Assembly: GCF_017916325.1 (NCBI RefSeq)
Contig: NC_090149.1
Span: 202,501 to 266,500 of the forward strand
Direction of reading: 5' to 3'
Origin: Leishmania martiniquensis
Lineage: Eukaryota > Euglenozoa > Kinetoplastea > Trypanosomatida > Trypanosomatidae
DNA length: 64,000 nt
The notes below the pieces were generated by a model, which was not told where the DNA came from, searched no databases, and saw nothing but the letters and a program-made list of their open reading frames with translations. A program made the translations under genes and the position numbers. Positions 31,288 to 41,605 of this stretch are shown here, piece after piece (positions within the stretch are counted from its first letter, which is position 1; every line of letters starts with the position of its first letter).

Positions 31288-31881
31288 TCATGTTGGCCGT
31301 GACAACAAGGCCAGCTGTCCTCTGCATCGCCGCTCTTTGCATTGAGAACGGACCTGCCACGCTCTTGCAGGTCCTTTGGCAGCGCCGACACGCTTGCCAG
31401 TACGCGCGGAGTCGTCGAGCGCTACGGCGTACCCGTGATGTCCCGGGAGCAGGGTAAAGATGGCGTCAACGAGCCCGGGGGGGTCGGGGTGCTCGGGCAG
31501 CGCACCCGGCGATACCGCCATACTGATGGCGCCGGCAGACGTTCCTTCCTTATCCAGCGATCAGAGGGTGCTGCGGAGGCCGCGCTGGCCAATGATGTAA
31601 GTTACGATGGGTACAACGCCCAACGAGTGGTAGGAGGTGAGGGGAAGAGAGCCCCTGAGCATCTGCGGGTAGCGCGGCCTCGCTTGCTTCATACCGCTGT
31701 GCTGGGACTCCTTGCCACCATACATATCCTCGGTCATCAACGCGGGCTCGCAGGGCGCGAAGGCCGTGTAGAGCTCCACGCCGTACATGGACTAGCCCGA
31801 GTGGGAGATAGGCAGTCTTTTCACCGCGTAGCCGTTGAGGCCCGTCGACAGGGATTTGCCCGATGCAGTCCGTGGGCGCGC
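31288..31881 (-). pseudogene. Possible decayed coding segment, family unknown
   Basis: One minus-strand frame reads almost through this interval with only two in-frame stops. It starts after an A/T-run as ASGKSLSTGLNGYAVKRLP, hits a stop, continues MYGVELYTAFAPCEPALMTE and later GVVPIVTYIIGQRGLRSTL, hits a second stop, then reads SLDKEGTSAGAISMAVSPGA and GLVDAIFTLLPGHHGYAVAL. The composition is protein-like and unlike the surrounding repeats. It is not an elongase and I do not recognise the family. The open frames in the other two phases are less protein-like. It could be a pseudogene relic or part of a degenerate retroelement. Confidence 0.35.
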
Positions 31882-32506
31882 AAAAAAAAAGACGACTACT
31901 GCAACGCTTAGAGGGTGCTGCTAAGTCGTGGAGCGTTCGGGTGAGGCGGGATCGGAGGCACTTCGGGTGAATGGGGAGGCACGTAACGGAGACGTGCACG
32001 CAGGCAGAGTGTGAAGGAGGTCTTGAAGTCTCTGACGCTCGACAAGGGCAGAGGGGAAAGTGGATTGGAGGAGGAGTAGTCAGAGGTCAAGCGGTGCAGA
32101 CGTGCCGATTGTGCTGCTGATGGTATATGACGGCCCCCCAAAATGTTTTAGTCTAAGGAAAAGGGGGCGAGGCTGCAAGTCATGCCTTCTGCTGAGAGTC
32201 CAGTGCGAGAGTTGCACGCGAAGCGCACACAGGCGCGCCTGGGGATGGTTCTCCCGATCTAGCCCCTCTCCTTGCTCTTCCCTGGCTCCGACGCTAGCCT
32301 TCTCCCACCTCAATAGCCTTCCCTGATGCGCGATAGCCACGGACGGAGGAGAAAGCGATGGAGGGCGGCTGAGCACGCTGCGTCGTCCCATACAACCGAC
32401 CACGCTACAGGCAACAATACGCGCACCGTTGTGTGCCACAATGTGCCGCCCCCTTTTTCGTGTGACTTTTTATAGGTTTCCCTTCGTTTTCCACACACAC
32501 ACACTC

Positions 32507-32533
32507 ATATATATAATATATATATATATATAT
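32507..32533. repeat. (TA)n tract
   Basis: One of the longest TA runs in the window (27 bp with one AA interruption), adjoining a (CA)n run at 32492-32504. Confidence 0.85.
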
Positions 32534-34490
32534 GCTGCATCGCTTATCGTTGCCGATCTGCCACAACAGAGCCAAGGGGATGAAATTAACAAGCGAGACG
32601 GATGGACGGATGGGTGAGTGGAGAGAGGGGAAGAGGGAAAGAGGAAAGAGGGAGGAAACAGCACGCGCACCCCACGAAAGAAAAGAGTGGAAGAGATGAA
32701 GAGAGAGCGAAGGGCGAGGGAAAGAAGAACAGTCGCCAACTTGTGGGACCGGTGATTTTTTTCCCTTTTCCTATGCCTGCGTCTTCTGCTTCTGTTCCAA
32801 CGCATAAGCGTTGGAATCTGCGTGGACGCGGTTGGACGTCACAAAGCTGGCGGCGGTGGTGAGGAGGCTCAGCGGAAGCGGCGAGCACCGTGCCTTTGAA
32901 GCAAACATAAGGCAAATGGGTCTCTCACAGGCCACCGCGGGTCATCGTCGCATCAGGGAGAGGGGGAGGAGGAGGAGGATTTTTTCCGTTAAAAATGAAG
33001 TCCCTCTCATCTCGCTACGGCGTGTGCTTGCCATCTCTTCTTGGTGCGACGGAGGGCGCCGCCTCTGTTCTCACTCTGCAAAGAAAACAAAACAGCCAAA
33101 GAAATGATGCACTAAGGAGAGCAGAGGCACTCTTGCATCGGCTCTCCGTCGCTGTCGCCCTGCCCCACCACCCCCCTTTTCCACCGCATTCGAGACTGCT
33201 CTTCCTCATGCGCTTCGCTGCTGCTCTTTTCGTGCCCACCTACGGCGAGCGACGGGGCCGCAGCATCCGAAGCAACACACATTTACCGATGAACACACAC
33301 ACACTCAAAGGCGAAAGGGCCCAGACGGGTGCAGACCTTTCATGGGGTGCGGTGCGCTTTCCATGTAGCATTGCCTCGAGCAGATACCTGACGCGCCTCG
33401 TAAATACGTGAGCAACAGGGACGAGTTCAAGGCACCAGCGGGGGTAGGAGGGAGGGGGCAGACTGAGAACATGAGCTCCGTCTATTTCTCCCATGCGCTT
33501 TCGTACGACGAGGTATCTTTCCAGGGGCGTGTGGAGCAAAAAGAAATGTGCGAGGCTTACGGAGGTGAGGGACAAGGTGCGGGGCCAACACGCAGCGAGA
33601 TGAACGGAGACGCGAAAGCAGAGGGGAGCGACATGCAAAGAAAAAAAAGAAGACGAGACCCTCCATCTTCACACGGAAGCACTAGCACTCGAAGACGCCG
33701 TGAAAGGGACGGCTGAGTGGGGGGAAGGAGGGAGGGAGGGGGAACGAAAAACAAAACAAAATACACAAACAAACCGATTCTGTCGATCGCGAGTGGTCGT
33801 CCCCCCTTCCACCCCCTCCCCTCTCTTTCCCCGTTCGTTATTGTATTCGCTGTGGCACTGCTTAGTGCACGAGTAGAGAGACAAAAAAGGAAGCCAAAAA
33901 CGCAACGCTATCCGTTACAGAAAAGTGAAAGAAAAAAAGGAGAAAATTGAAAAGGATTGTGAGGGGCGGGGGCGCATTCTGGGGAAGGAGGGAGGGCGGG
34001 AGGTGGTGGAGAGCGAAGAAGAAGACGTATGAAGAGGGGGGGACGAATGCAAGGGAAAGTGAGAAAAAAAGGCATGCCTCGGACACGTCAAGGACCGCAC
34101 AGACCCACGCGTGCGTGCGCGAATTCCTCTCCTTGTCTTTCGTCCTTTTTTTTTTCGTCCCCCCTCCTCTTTGAAGAGCATCGACAACACCCAAACCCAC
34201 CCACACACGCACACACACACACACATTCAAGCGAAGGAGCGGCACGATAGAGGAAGTAAGGCAATGCGGAAGCAGAGTCGTTCGCTGGACGTTCATGATC
34301 GTACCGCCTCCTTCACCTCGCCTCTCCCCCTTCCTCAACCCCCTCACACGTATTTCATTCCGCATTCCGCTTCCCCACTTTTTTTTTTCAGCTCTCGCTG
34401 TGGCACCGTTGGGGAGTCGCTCACACACAGTTCGGTGTTTTCTCTTTTCTTCTTTTTTCTTCCCCGCGCCTCCCACGCCCCCTTTCCCTT

Positions 34491-35378
34491 TTACGCGGAC
34501 TTCTTCGCGGCGGCGGCGGCGCGATTGGGGCCTCTGATATACGAGTTCACGTACAACTCACAGAAGAGGTACAGGTAGGACAGGTACATGAGGGCCCCAA
34601 AGCGGGCGGCAGACTTTGGAACGGCGCACGGCAGCTTGTTGATGTCCTCCACACCGGCGTTGTAGGACGAAAAGTTCACTGCGTACGAGTAGAAGTTGAG
34701 CGCGGAGCCACCGATCATCTGCAGGATCTGCAGTGCAGTGATCAGGGGGGCAATGGAGCGCAGCGTTTTCTTCATGCCACACGCGCACAGGGCGAAGTAC
34801 ATATACATGATGGAGTGGACGAAGATGTTCATGGTGGTGAAGACGGACATCGTCGAGTTGCCGACAGAATAGCTGAGCCAGGCGAACAGGAGCACTGACA
34901 CGTGATGGTACCAGTGCAGGAATGGCGGCGTCTTCTTCTTCTGCAAAATCAGCCAGAGGGTGTCGATGAGCTCGGCGACCTTACTCACCACGAAGAGGGA
35001 GAACCAGAAACCACACGGGGATGTGTAGGTCAGCTCTTCGCGGTACACACACACAGTGCTCTTGAGACCATTCTTCTTGATGGAGGACAAGAGCGCCGGC
35101 ACTAGCACGATCGAGCCACAGATCGAGAAGATCGAGAGCATGAAGTTCCACACAATCATGCTGATGCGCAGCCACTCCGGATCTGCAGCCGGCTTCGCGC
35201 GCCTGCCGTCCGCGGTCGGCTGCGGCGCGGGGTTATCTCCAAGAATGGCCTTGGCAATGCCGGGGCCGTAGTACACCATGCCGAGGTATGCAAACGCCAA
35301 GTAGCAGGCGTAGTCAACGTTGTCCCGCATGTACTGCTGGACGACGTGACCGCTCATGTACTCCTCAAACGGGAACAT
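34491..35378 (-). CDS. E5: fatty acid elongase, HWYHH class
   Basis: A 295-residue protein started at the ATG at 35378 (MFPFEEYMSGHVVQQY). The frame extends 26 codons further upstream, but the family N-terminus begins here. Motifs: K133-x2-E136-x2-DT (139-140), a full HxxHH box as HWYHH (155-159), N184 with H188 and MYMYF (191-195), and TALQILQ (214-220). The C-terminus AAAKKSA carries lysines at -4 and -3. A 25-residue polar loop (about 48-70, rich in Pro, Ala and Arg) follows the first membrane helix and is absent from E2-E4. It stands apart from both the E2-E4 subgroup and the E6-E8/E10 subgroup. Trypanosomatids have a polyunsaturated fatty acid elongase among their ELOs, and E5 is a reasonable candidate, but this is inference. 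Confidence 0.92.
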   Translation of the reverse strand: MFPFEEYMSGHVVQQYMRDNVDYACYLAFAYLGMVYYGPGIAKAILGDNPAPQPTADGRRAKPAADPEWLRISMIVWNFMLSIFSICGSIVLVPALLSSIKKNGLKSTVCVYREELTYTSPCGFWFSLFVVSKVAELIDTLWLILQKKKTPPFLHWYHHVSVLLFAWLSYSVGNSTMSVFTTMNIFVHSIMYMYFALCACGMKKTLRSIAPLITALQILQMIGGSALNFYSYAVNFSSYNAGVEDINKLPCAVPKSAARFGALMYLSYLYLFCELYVNSYIRGPNRAAAAAKKSA

Positions 35379-36579
35379 CTTTTCTTCGTTGTACTTGGCA
35401 AAGGGGGGCGGGTCCCACAAGGGAGAGGAATGCAGCGCAAGGGTGAGGACGCACACGCACAGAAGAGCACACGTATGCAGGCACGTACACCGGTTGCAGC
35501 CTTTTAAGTGCTTCCCTGTTCTAGCTGCTCAAGTCGAAGGGTGGGCGGGTGGGGGTGGAAAGAAGAGGAGGAGAGAGGTAAGATCGACGCTAAGGAGAAG
35601 CTGGGGAAGCGAGCTAGAGGGCGATAGGCTGGCCTAGCGAGAACCCGAAGGGGGAGGAGGCGGGAGAAGAAAAGGGCAGGACACACCAGCCGCGAGCGCA
35701 TCGTATGAAGATTCGTAAGGGGCGCACCAGCGAGCGCGCATGCGCAACATCAGAGTGCAGAACAGGAGAGAGGACAAGAAGGAGAAGAGTGTCGACAGAT
35801 TTATCGCTCGAGAGAGCCAAGAGACCACTGCAGGAAAGTAGTCACAGTCATATGCCACCCCTCATTGATCCTGCATGGGTTGTGGAGGAAGGGGAGACGA
35901 GCATGAGCGAGGAGACCCGCGCTGGTGATGAGTCGATACACACACGCATATACATACAGACACGCACGCGTACATACGCGCACGACACCGCGTCCTCCAC
36001 ACGCCTTCTTTTTTTTTTTGCTTGTTTGGTTTTCGCTTTGTAGCAGCCTGGGGGTCACTTTTGTGTCCACATTTTGTCGCAGGCCCGCCCTCGGGCCATA
36101 TCGCCTCTGAGAGAACGCGCGCCAGCCAAGAGAGGAGGAGCGAAAGAGCCCCCCTCCCCCCCAAAGACACGCACATCGTGATCCTCTTCTTGATGGTGCA
36201 GTCAGGCCGTGAATACAATCTGAACTGATCCTACACCTTTGGAGGAGCGCACCGATCCACCAGGAGGAGGAAAAAGGTGGGCAAGAGAACAGAGTCGCAG
36301 GTAAAGCACGCTCTACTTGCTCCCAACGACGAAGGACGGTTAGACGGTCAACACGGAGCCCCTGCTCTGCCTCAGGACGCACCGATACCGCCGAGGAGGT
36401 GATGCCGCGACAGAGGCAGCGGCAGCTGCAAAAGAGATTTCTTCCCCGTTCCAATGCATCCCCTCAGCGCATGACCAGCGAATATCTACACGCATACACA
36501 CACACACACACAGCCGCAGCGCACCTGTCTCTGCTTGCACCACGGCCAAATCCGTGTCTTCTAGGGCGAACACAGTCTG

Positions 36580-37908
36580 CCGTTCAACCAGGGTGCACCT
36601 CTAGCGAGCCCCTTTCCTGGCCTTCCCGGCATTCGCACTGCGCGGGTCGACGCAAGACGAACCTGGGCAGGCTCCCTCCCTCGATCCAAGCGCGCGCACG
36701 CTCAGGGTCTTACTCCACGGCCCGAAGCGGCCGCCTCAATTGTGCCACTACTAGGTGTGTGTGCGTAGGTGGTCCGGGCCTTTGACGCTTGAGCTCTTGC
36801 AGGAGTGTACCAGGCTTAGACCAGTGCCGTCTGAGACCCTGCACCCTGCCCTGTGTGCCATGAATGCCCATCCCACTCACCTGCCCCGAGCCGCAGCATT
36901 TCATACTATGGCACTGGGACACCCCACATGGGAGTGGGGGGGAGGGAGGGGAGAGTCCATGGCGTGATCCGGTGCGTTCCCGTCATGCTTCGGGCATCTG
37001 TGCCTCATCAGCCCCCCGGCCAAGTCTAGGGAATGCCGCGCGCTTTGCCCCCATGCACTTTGGGAGCTGACCCGGTTTGCGTCTCACCGCGCCTTTTCGA
37101 CCCATTCCACGTGCACTTCAGACCTCTGGACGCTCCGCTGTGGATGTGCCGCACCACGCTGACTGTGACCGGGAGTTTGTGCGGACAGCGCTCGAGCCTT
37201 CGCGCCTGCTCCAGGGTACAGAATGCAGTCTACCTTGTCGAAGGGAGGTGAGTCGGGCACTGAGTCATATACTTCTTCAAAGCGCACCGTGTACATGGCC
37301 GCGCACCTGCCATGGGGTGAGGCGGTGGGGGCGCTCCAATCCTACATGAGGCAATCCAACGCCAGGGAGGCGCCTCCGAGCCCTTGCCATGCGGCGCCGC
37401 TATCACTGAGCCGATTCTAACCAGTCGGCCGCCACCCGGTGGGTTCATTGTTTCATATCCTATACCGGGGTAAGGCAACTCCGGATCCATCCCGATAACA
37501 CGAGGGATGGGTGCAGCGTCGCTTGGCATCCGAGGGGGGCTTCCTTCCGTCGGCAGGCCAGCTTTGGGTATGTGTAGCCGGGCGTGAAGTATACTCATCG
37601 CGTAGGGTGCTAGCAGCTTAACCAGGCCAGCACTCCTCCAACTTCATCCGCAAGAACGGGGGAACGTCTCCCGTTCAGCCACACGCATCTTTCGACGCAA
37701 GGGCACGGTGACGCCGCCGCCGCGCTCAGCTTGTCTTGCTGTATTGGGATGCTCCACAGGTCAGGGGGGAGGGCCGAATCTGTACAGGCTGATAGGCCAA
37801 TACGTGCCCTTTACACACTACAGCCCTCTGACAAAGAGCCCTCTGCGAGGACGGTAAACCAAAGCGGAGTGTTGCACTGAGGGTCTCCTCCGCGCAGCAA
37901 AAAAAAAA
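36580..37908 (+). mobile_element. Degenerate retroposon-like sequence (SIDER-like)
   Basis: A microsatellite-free, mixed-composition block that ends in a run of ten A at 37899-37908, as expected of a retroposon oriented on the plus strand, opposite to the genes. The portion around 36850-36960 (CACTGGGACACCCCACATGG and the following G-run) looks to me like the short interspersed degenerate retroposons (SIDER) of Leishmania spacers, but I judge this from memory. At 1.3 kb it is longer than one typical SIDER2 and may be a composite. The left edge is approximate. No reverse-transcriptase frame is intact. Confidence 0.35.
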
Positions 37909-38095
37909 GTGGGTAACTGCGAAAATTTGCTGCGCCGTCGACAGCAGTCGCTGTCATCTGGTCCTGGGCCGTTCTATGGCCGCACCCCTCTTGGATACAG
38001 CGGCCGCCCAGATCTGTCCACCAAGGCCACATCCGTGCGCTGCCGTATTTGACAGACCGGTCTGGGCGCTCTTGAATCGCCTACCAAACAGAGGA

Positions 38096-38923
38096 CTAGG
38101 CACTGTCGCACTGCGGTGAGGTCGCTGGCATTTTCCGGTACGGCGCCACAGACAACGGAGACCTCGGGCACAGCCAGCCCCACCAAAGGGCGACGCTCAT
38201 GCGGGATACGCCGGCCTTCAGCGGCGCACAGCACTCCCCTCTGTCTCTGTCTCTGTGTGTGTGTGTGGGACTCCCATGAAATGCAATGGCAATGGACGAA
38301 AGGCAGGTAGCTGGCGAAGCGAGCAGCATGCATGATGGAGGAAAGGGCAGGGGACAGCGACCGGGACGGCACGGAAAGAATGTGCAGGCTCGCGGAGGGA
38401 TGGTTACTGGTCCCACCCTGGTCCCCGGGGGCGCAGGCATGTTCCCATATCGCCCACGCGAGCTTTGCCATACGCAGTGGCGGCAGAGCGCTCCTGGCAT
38501 TTTTGGTCAGATTGGCGGCTCGATAATGGTGTGCATACGGAGAAGGCAAGGCAAAGTGCAGGAGCGCCGAGGAACGGAGTCGTCGCAGAAGGGAAGCGGA
38601 AGCTCTGAGACACTTCGCGAAGCGGTTGGCCACCGCAGCACGAGGGCTTCTCGATGCCCCGCGCCCTCGCCTTCGAGCAGACTTGACACTCTTTCGGTCA
38701 AGGAGGAGCTCCAGGGAAAGGAAGCAGGCTCGCATTCCAGGTATCAAGCAATGGTGTGCACGGAACGCAGGTGCGCCGTGGCGCTGGCAGTGGTCATAAA
38801 CGCCTCGGCGGCGACGAAGTCTGGCCGTCCGGATTTTTCCCATCGCCGCGCATCTTCCTCTGTGCTCTTCAGCTCGCGCTCGTCCGCATACAGGCATTTA
38901 TGCGCCGCCACGGACTAAACGAA
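38096..38923 (-). pseudogene. Possible decayed coding segment, family unknown
   Basis: A minus-strand frame reads SVAAHKCLYADERELKSTEE, then ARRWEKSGRPDFVAAEAF and SATAHLRSVHTIA before a stop; the same phase reopens twice and ends at 38096. The charged, non-repetitive first 55 residues look like genuine protein. The later part is weaker and may be in another phase after frameshifts. A 307-codon frame in another phase of the same strand and a 210-codon plus-strand frame overlap it but look like shadows. No family is recognised. It could be a gene relic or a degenerate retroelement. Confidence 0.28.
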
Positions 38924-39770
38924 AAACAAGCAAACAAAAAAAAGTAACATTAAGGGGGAGGGGGAGGGGGGAGAGGGAGGGAAGAGTTAAAGAGCGAAAA
39001 AAAAAGAAGAGATGCAGTCAGAGAAGAAGAAAATTGACATGCGCGCAGCGCAGCAAGGACGAGGTCAGCCACCCGTGTTGATTCCCGATGCTGAGGAGAA
39101 AGGCTCAGTAAAGAGAGGCGCTAGGAAGACCTTCAACCATCAAACAAACCGTTGGCGCGCTCTCCCTCTCTCCCTCACTCACTGTGCCCCTCTTTCTCCG
39201 CGCGCGCGTGTGTGTGTGTACACGCACCTACACAGCTCGGGCTACTTCCTGTTCGAAAAACAAATGCTCTCCTCCAACAGGTGAGGCGCATGCGAGCGAG
39301 TGCAATGCAGAAGGAAAAAAAGAGGGCCCGATAAAACGTTTTTGCAGGACGCTGCAAAGCTCTTGCCGACACCGACACGCTAAAAAAAAAGAATTCAGCA
39401 GCGGCGTTATCGCCCGCCTTTCGATCCCGCATATAAGAAGCGCAGAGACTGAGGAACTGAAAGAACAAAAAAGGATCGGGGCCACTCAAGTGCGTCGCTT
39501 ATGCGTTGAGCAGACCCCAATGAAACCAGTAACGCAAAACGCAACGAAACAACAGCACATACACGGTAGAAGAAAAAAGGTCATATTTTTATTTTTTGCC
39601 TTTTTTCCTGTCGCGCATCCAAAGAAGCGCGTCGAATAAGAAAAATAATACAAAAAAGGAACACGAAAAAAACCATCGACCACAAACGCAATCCTGAAGC
39701 GAAGATTATAATGCAAAAAAACGCCTTAACAAAGAAGAAAATGCGTACTGAAAACACTCAACCCCCTCTG

Positions 39771-40083
39771 AATGCGACACACCGACAGGAGAGCAGCTCC
39801 GGGGCTTCTCTTCAGCGTGCCGGCTCTGCCGCAGCACACGCGCTAAGCGCCGCTTCCTCCCTCCCGGTCCGCCGCAGGTCGCTCGGGCACCGCGCCACTC
39901 AGGACCTGACCGCCGACGCCGGAAGCAAGCAGCTGCTCTGACCTCCCTACGCCGTGGGCACGTGGCTCGGCACGGGCAGGGGCTAGAGAGAGGGAAGGGG
40001 GGAGTGCTGCTGAGCGTCCCACACGCAGAGTGGCCATGGGAGCCGTGAGATGCCGCGCGCGCTCAGAGAGGTGTGCCCTCCCC
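39771..40083 (+). repeat. 313-bp element, copy 1
   Basis: The left edge of the tandem array. It begins AATGCGACACACCGACAGGA and ends at CTCAGAGAGGTGTGCCCTCC. Unlike the other copies it is not preceded by the GACGATAGAGATAGAGAGAC sequence, so the left junction of the duplication falls exactly here. It lies in the 3' flank of E6. Confidence 0.9.
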
Positions 40084-40726
40084 GTCATTGGCAGACATGT
40101 ACAGACACACAGAAAGAGATGGAAAAAAGAAAGTGAAGCCGAGGGGGGGCACCGTCGATGTCCTTATCGTGAAGGAGGCGTGACGGCGGGAGGGGGTGAG
40201 AGGGAGGCGCAGAAAAAAATGATGCACAAAACACGTTAATGCCCCCGTTTCCGTACGGGCCCCTACCCGTCACCTCCCTCTGTGCTGCAGCGTGCCTCCC
40301 CCCTCTGCTCCGTCTCCTTCATTGGCCAGCGGTACCCGCTGCCAACGTCGACGTGGCTGCACCGCTTTCGCCGTCCTCCAACCCACCGCACCCCTTCCCA
40401 GCGGGGCATCCAGCGTGAGCAAGCGGGGCCTGTGTACGCGCAGTTTGCCACTTCATCTCAGAGGGGCGAGTCCGAGGCACCTGCGCAGGCACCGAGCAGC
40501 AGGAAAGGGCGCGGTGGTGGTGGTGGTGGGCGGAAAGAGAAGAGCACGCAGAGAGGCAGAAAGGAGCGGAGAGGACGGGCGTGTGCACGCGTACCCCAGT
40601 GATGACGACGGAGCGCCAATGGCGACATCGTCTCAGAGGGCAACGTGAGGGGGCGAGGAAGAGAGGGCATGTTGGCGTGTGAGGCGAGAAGGCTCAGCTC
40701 GTGCGTCTATTGGCCCTTCTTCGCCG

Positions 40727-41605
40727 TCACAACTTTACTGTGGGAAAAATCACTGTACCATTATGCTTCGCGGCAGCCGAGCGCGGCGACGCCGGCTTCA
40801 CGTAGCTATCGTAGAAGAGCTTGCTGAAGAGGATGAAGTAAGAGAGGTACATCATGAAGCCGAGCTGCGCATTCGCCGCGTCTGAGTGACAGCGCTTATC
40901 CGTGGAGTACAAGATGTACAGCGTGTAAGCCTCCACGACCATGCCTACTACCATCTGCGAAATCTGGAGGGTGGTGATGAGCGGTGCGAAGGGCCGGACA
41001 TATTTTCGGTAGCCGCAAGCGCAGATGAAGTAGTACAGGTACATGACAGAGTGCATACCGTAGTTCATGCTGGCAAACACAAGCCCGCCGGAGATTTTGT
41101 GCAAGTACGAGTGCCAGCAGTACAGCATCGTCGTGAGGTGGTGGTACCAGTGCAGAAACCTGAGATGCTTCTTCTGGAAGATGAGGAAGGCGGTGTCGAG
41201 CATCTCGGGGATCTTGCTGAGGATGAAGAGGCAGACGAAGGCGCCGACGGGGCCGTCGTAGAAGAGGTTGTCATTCCAGCCACAAAGCGCATTGTACACG
41301 CCGCCTTTCCAGACGATGTCGCCACCATTCGTGTAGTCACGCACGGTGAACTCCGGCACAAAGATCGTGCGGTACAGCTGCGGCAGGCAGTAGTAGGCGC
41401 CGCAGAACGAGAAGACGGTCAGTAGCAGGTTCCACAACCTGTTCAGATGACGCAGGTCGAACGGCTCGCGGTTTTTCATGTACGCGTCAGGGGCGCACCG
41501 CACCATCAAAATGTACACGCCAGCGACAAGGACTGGCACCTCGATGTGGGCGGCCATCCACTGGCCGACAACGTCGCCCTTGAAGGAGTCAAAAAGCTGC
41601 AGCAT
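40727..41605 (-). CDS. E6: fatty acid elongase, HWYHH class, altered C-terminus
   Basis: A 292-residue protein with start at 41605 (MLQLFDSFKGDVVGQW). Motifs: K131-x2-E134-x2-DT (137-138), HWYHH (152-156), NYGMHSVMYLYYF (181-193) and TTLQISQ (211-217). It is nearly identical to E7 in the neighbouring tandem unit. Differences cluster around the active site (HLRFLHWYHH against PVIFLHWYHH; SYLHKISGG against SYLQNISGG), in the helix after the Q motif (MVVEAY against ILTEIY), and in the tail. In the tail a one-base shortening shifts the frame, so the protein ends FPTVKL instead of TAKKGQ, losing the dilysine ER signal; the E7 stop region still exists untranslated just downstream. A paralogue specialised in substrate or location is possible, or early decay. 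Confidence 0.9.
   Translation of the reverse strand: MLQLFDSFKGDVVGQWMAAHIEVPVLVAGVYILMVRCAPDAYMKNREPFDLRHLNRLWNLLLTVFSFCGAYYCLPQLYRTIFVPEFTVRDYTNGGDIVWKGGVYNALCGWNDNLFYDGPVGAFVCLFILSKIPEMLDTAFLIFQKKHLRFLHWYHHLTTMLYCWHSYLHKISGGLVFASMNYGMHSVMYLYYFICACGYRKYVRPFAPLITTLQISQMVVGMVVEAYTLYILYSTDKRCHSDAANAQLGFMMYLSYFILFSKLFYDSYVKPASPRSAAAKHNGTVIFPTVKL

Larger units (their letters stand above)
29591..34490. other. Long intergenic spacer E5-E4
   Basis: A 4.9-kb spacer. Most is simple-sequence and purine/pyrimidine tracts: G/A-rich 30300-30730, (TA)n 32507-32533, (CA)n 34199-34226, and T-rich 34379-34480. The stretch from about 30900 to 32000 differs: it is of mixed base composition, free of microsatellites, and carries a coding-like remnant on the minus strand (reported separately). 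No intact gene was found. The frames at 33862-34476 and 30251-30973 are low-complexity. Confidence 0.5.
35379..40726. other. Longest spacer of the array (E6-E5), with decayed elements
   Basis: A 5.3-kb spacer holding no intact gene. From 35379 to about 36550 and from 38930 to 39770 it is the usual simple-sequence type (T-run 36008-36019, (CA)n 36498-36512, A-rich 38930-39760). Between these lies a microsatellite-poor stretch with a retroposon-like block and a coding-like remnant, both listed separately. From 39771 the 3.69-kb tandem repeat begins. No elongase relic was recognised. Confidence 0.5.

Noticed and set aside
33862..34476. 204-codon minus-strand frame just upstream in coordinate of E5
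   Set aside because: Low-complexity, T/C-tract derived, overlaps the expected 3' flank of E5; no family features.
37974..38897. 307-codon minus-strand frame and the overlapping 210-codon plus-strand frame (38286-38918)
   Set aside because: Both are Arg/Ser-rich and contain a translated (GT)n run; another phase looks more protein-like, so these are taken as shadows over a decayed segment.
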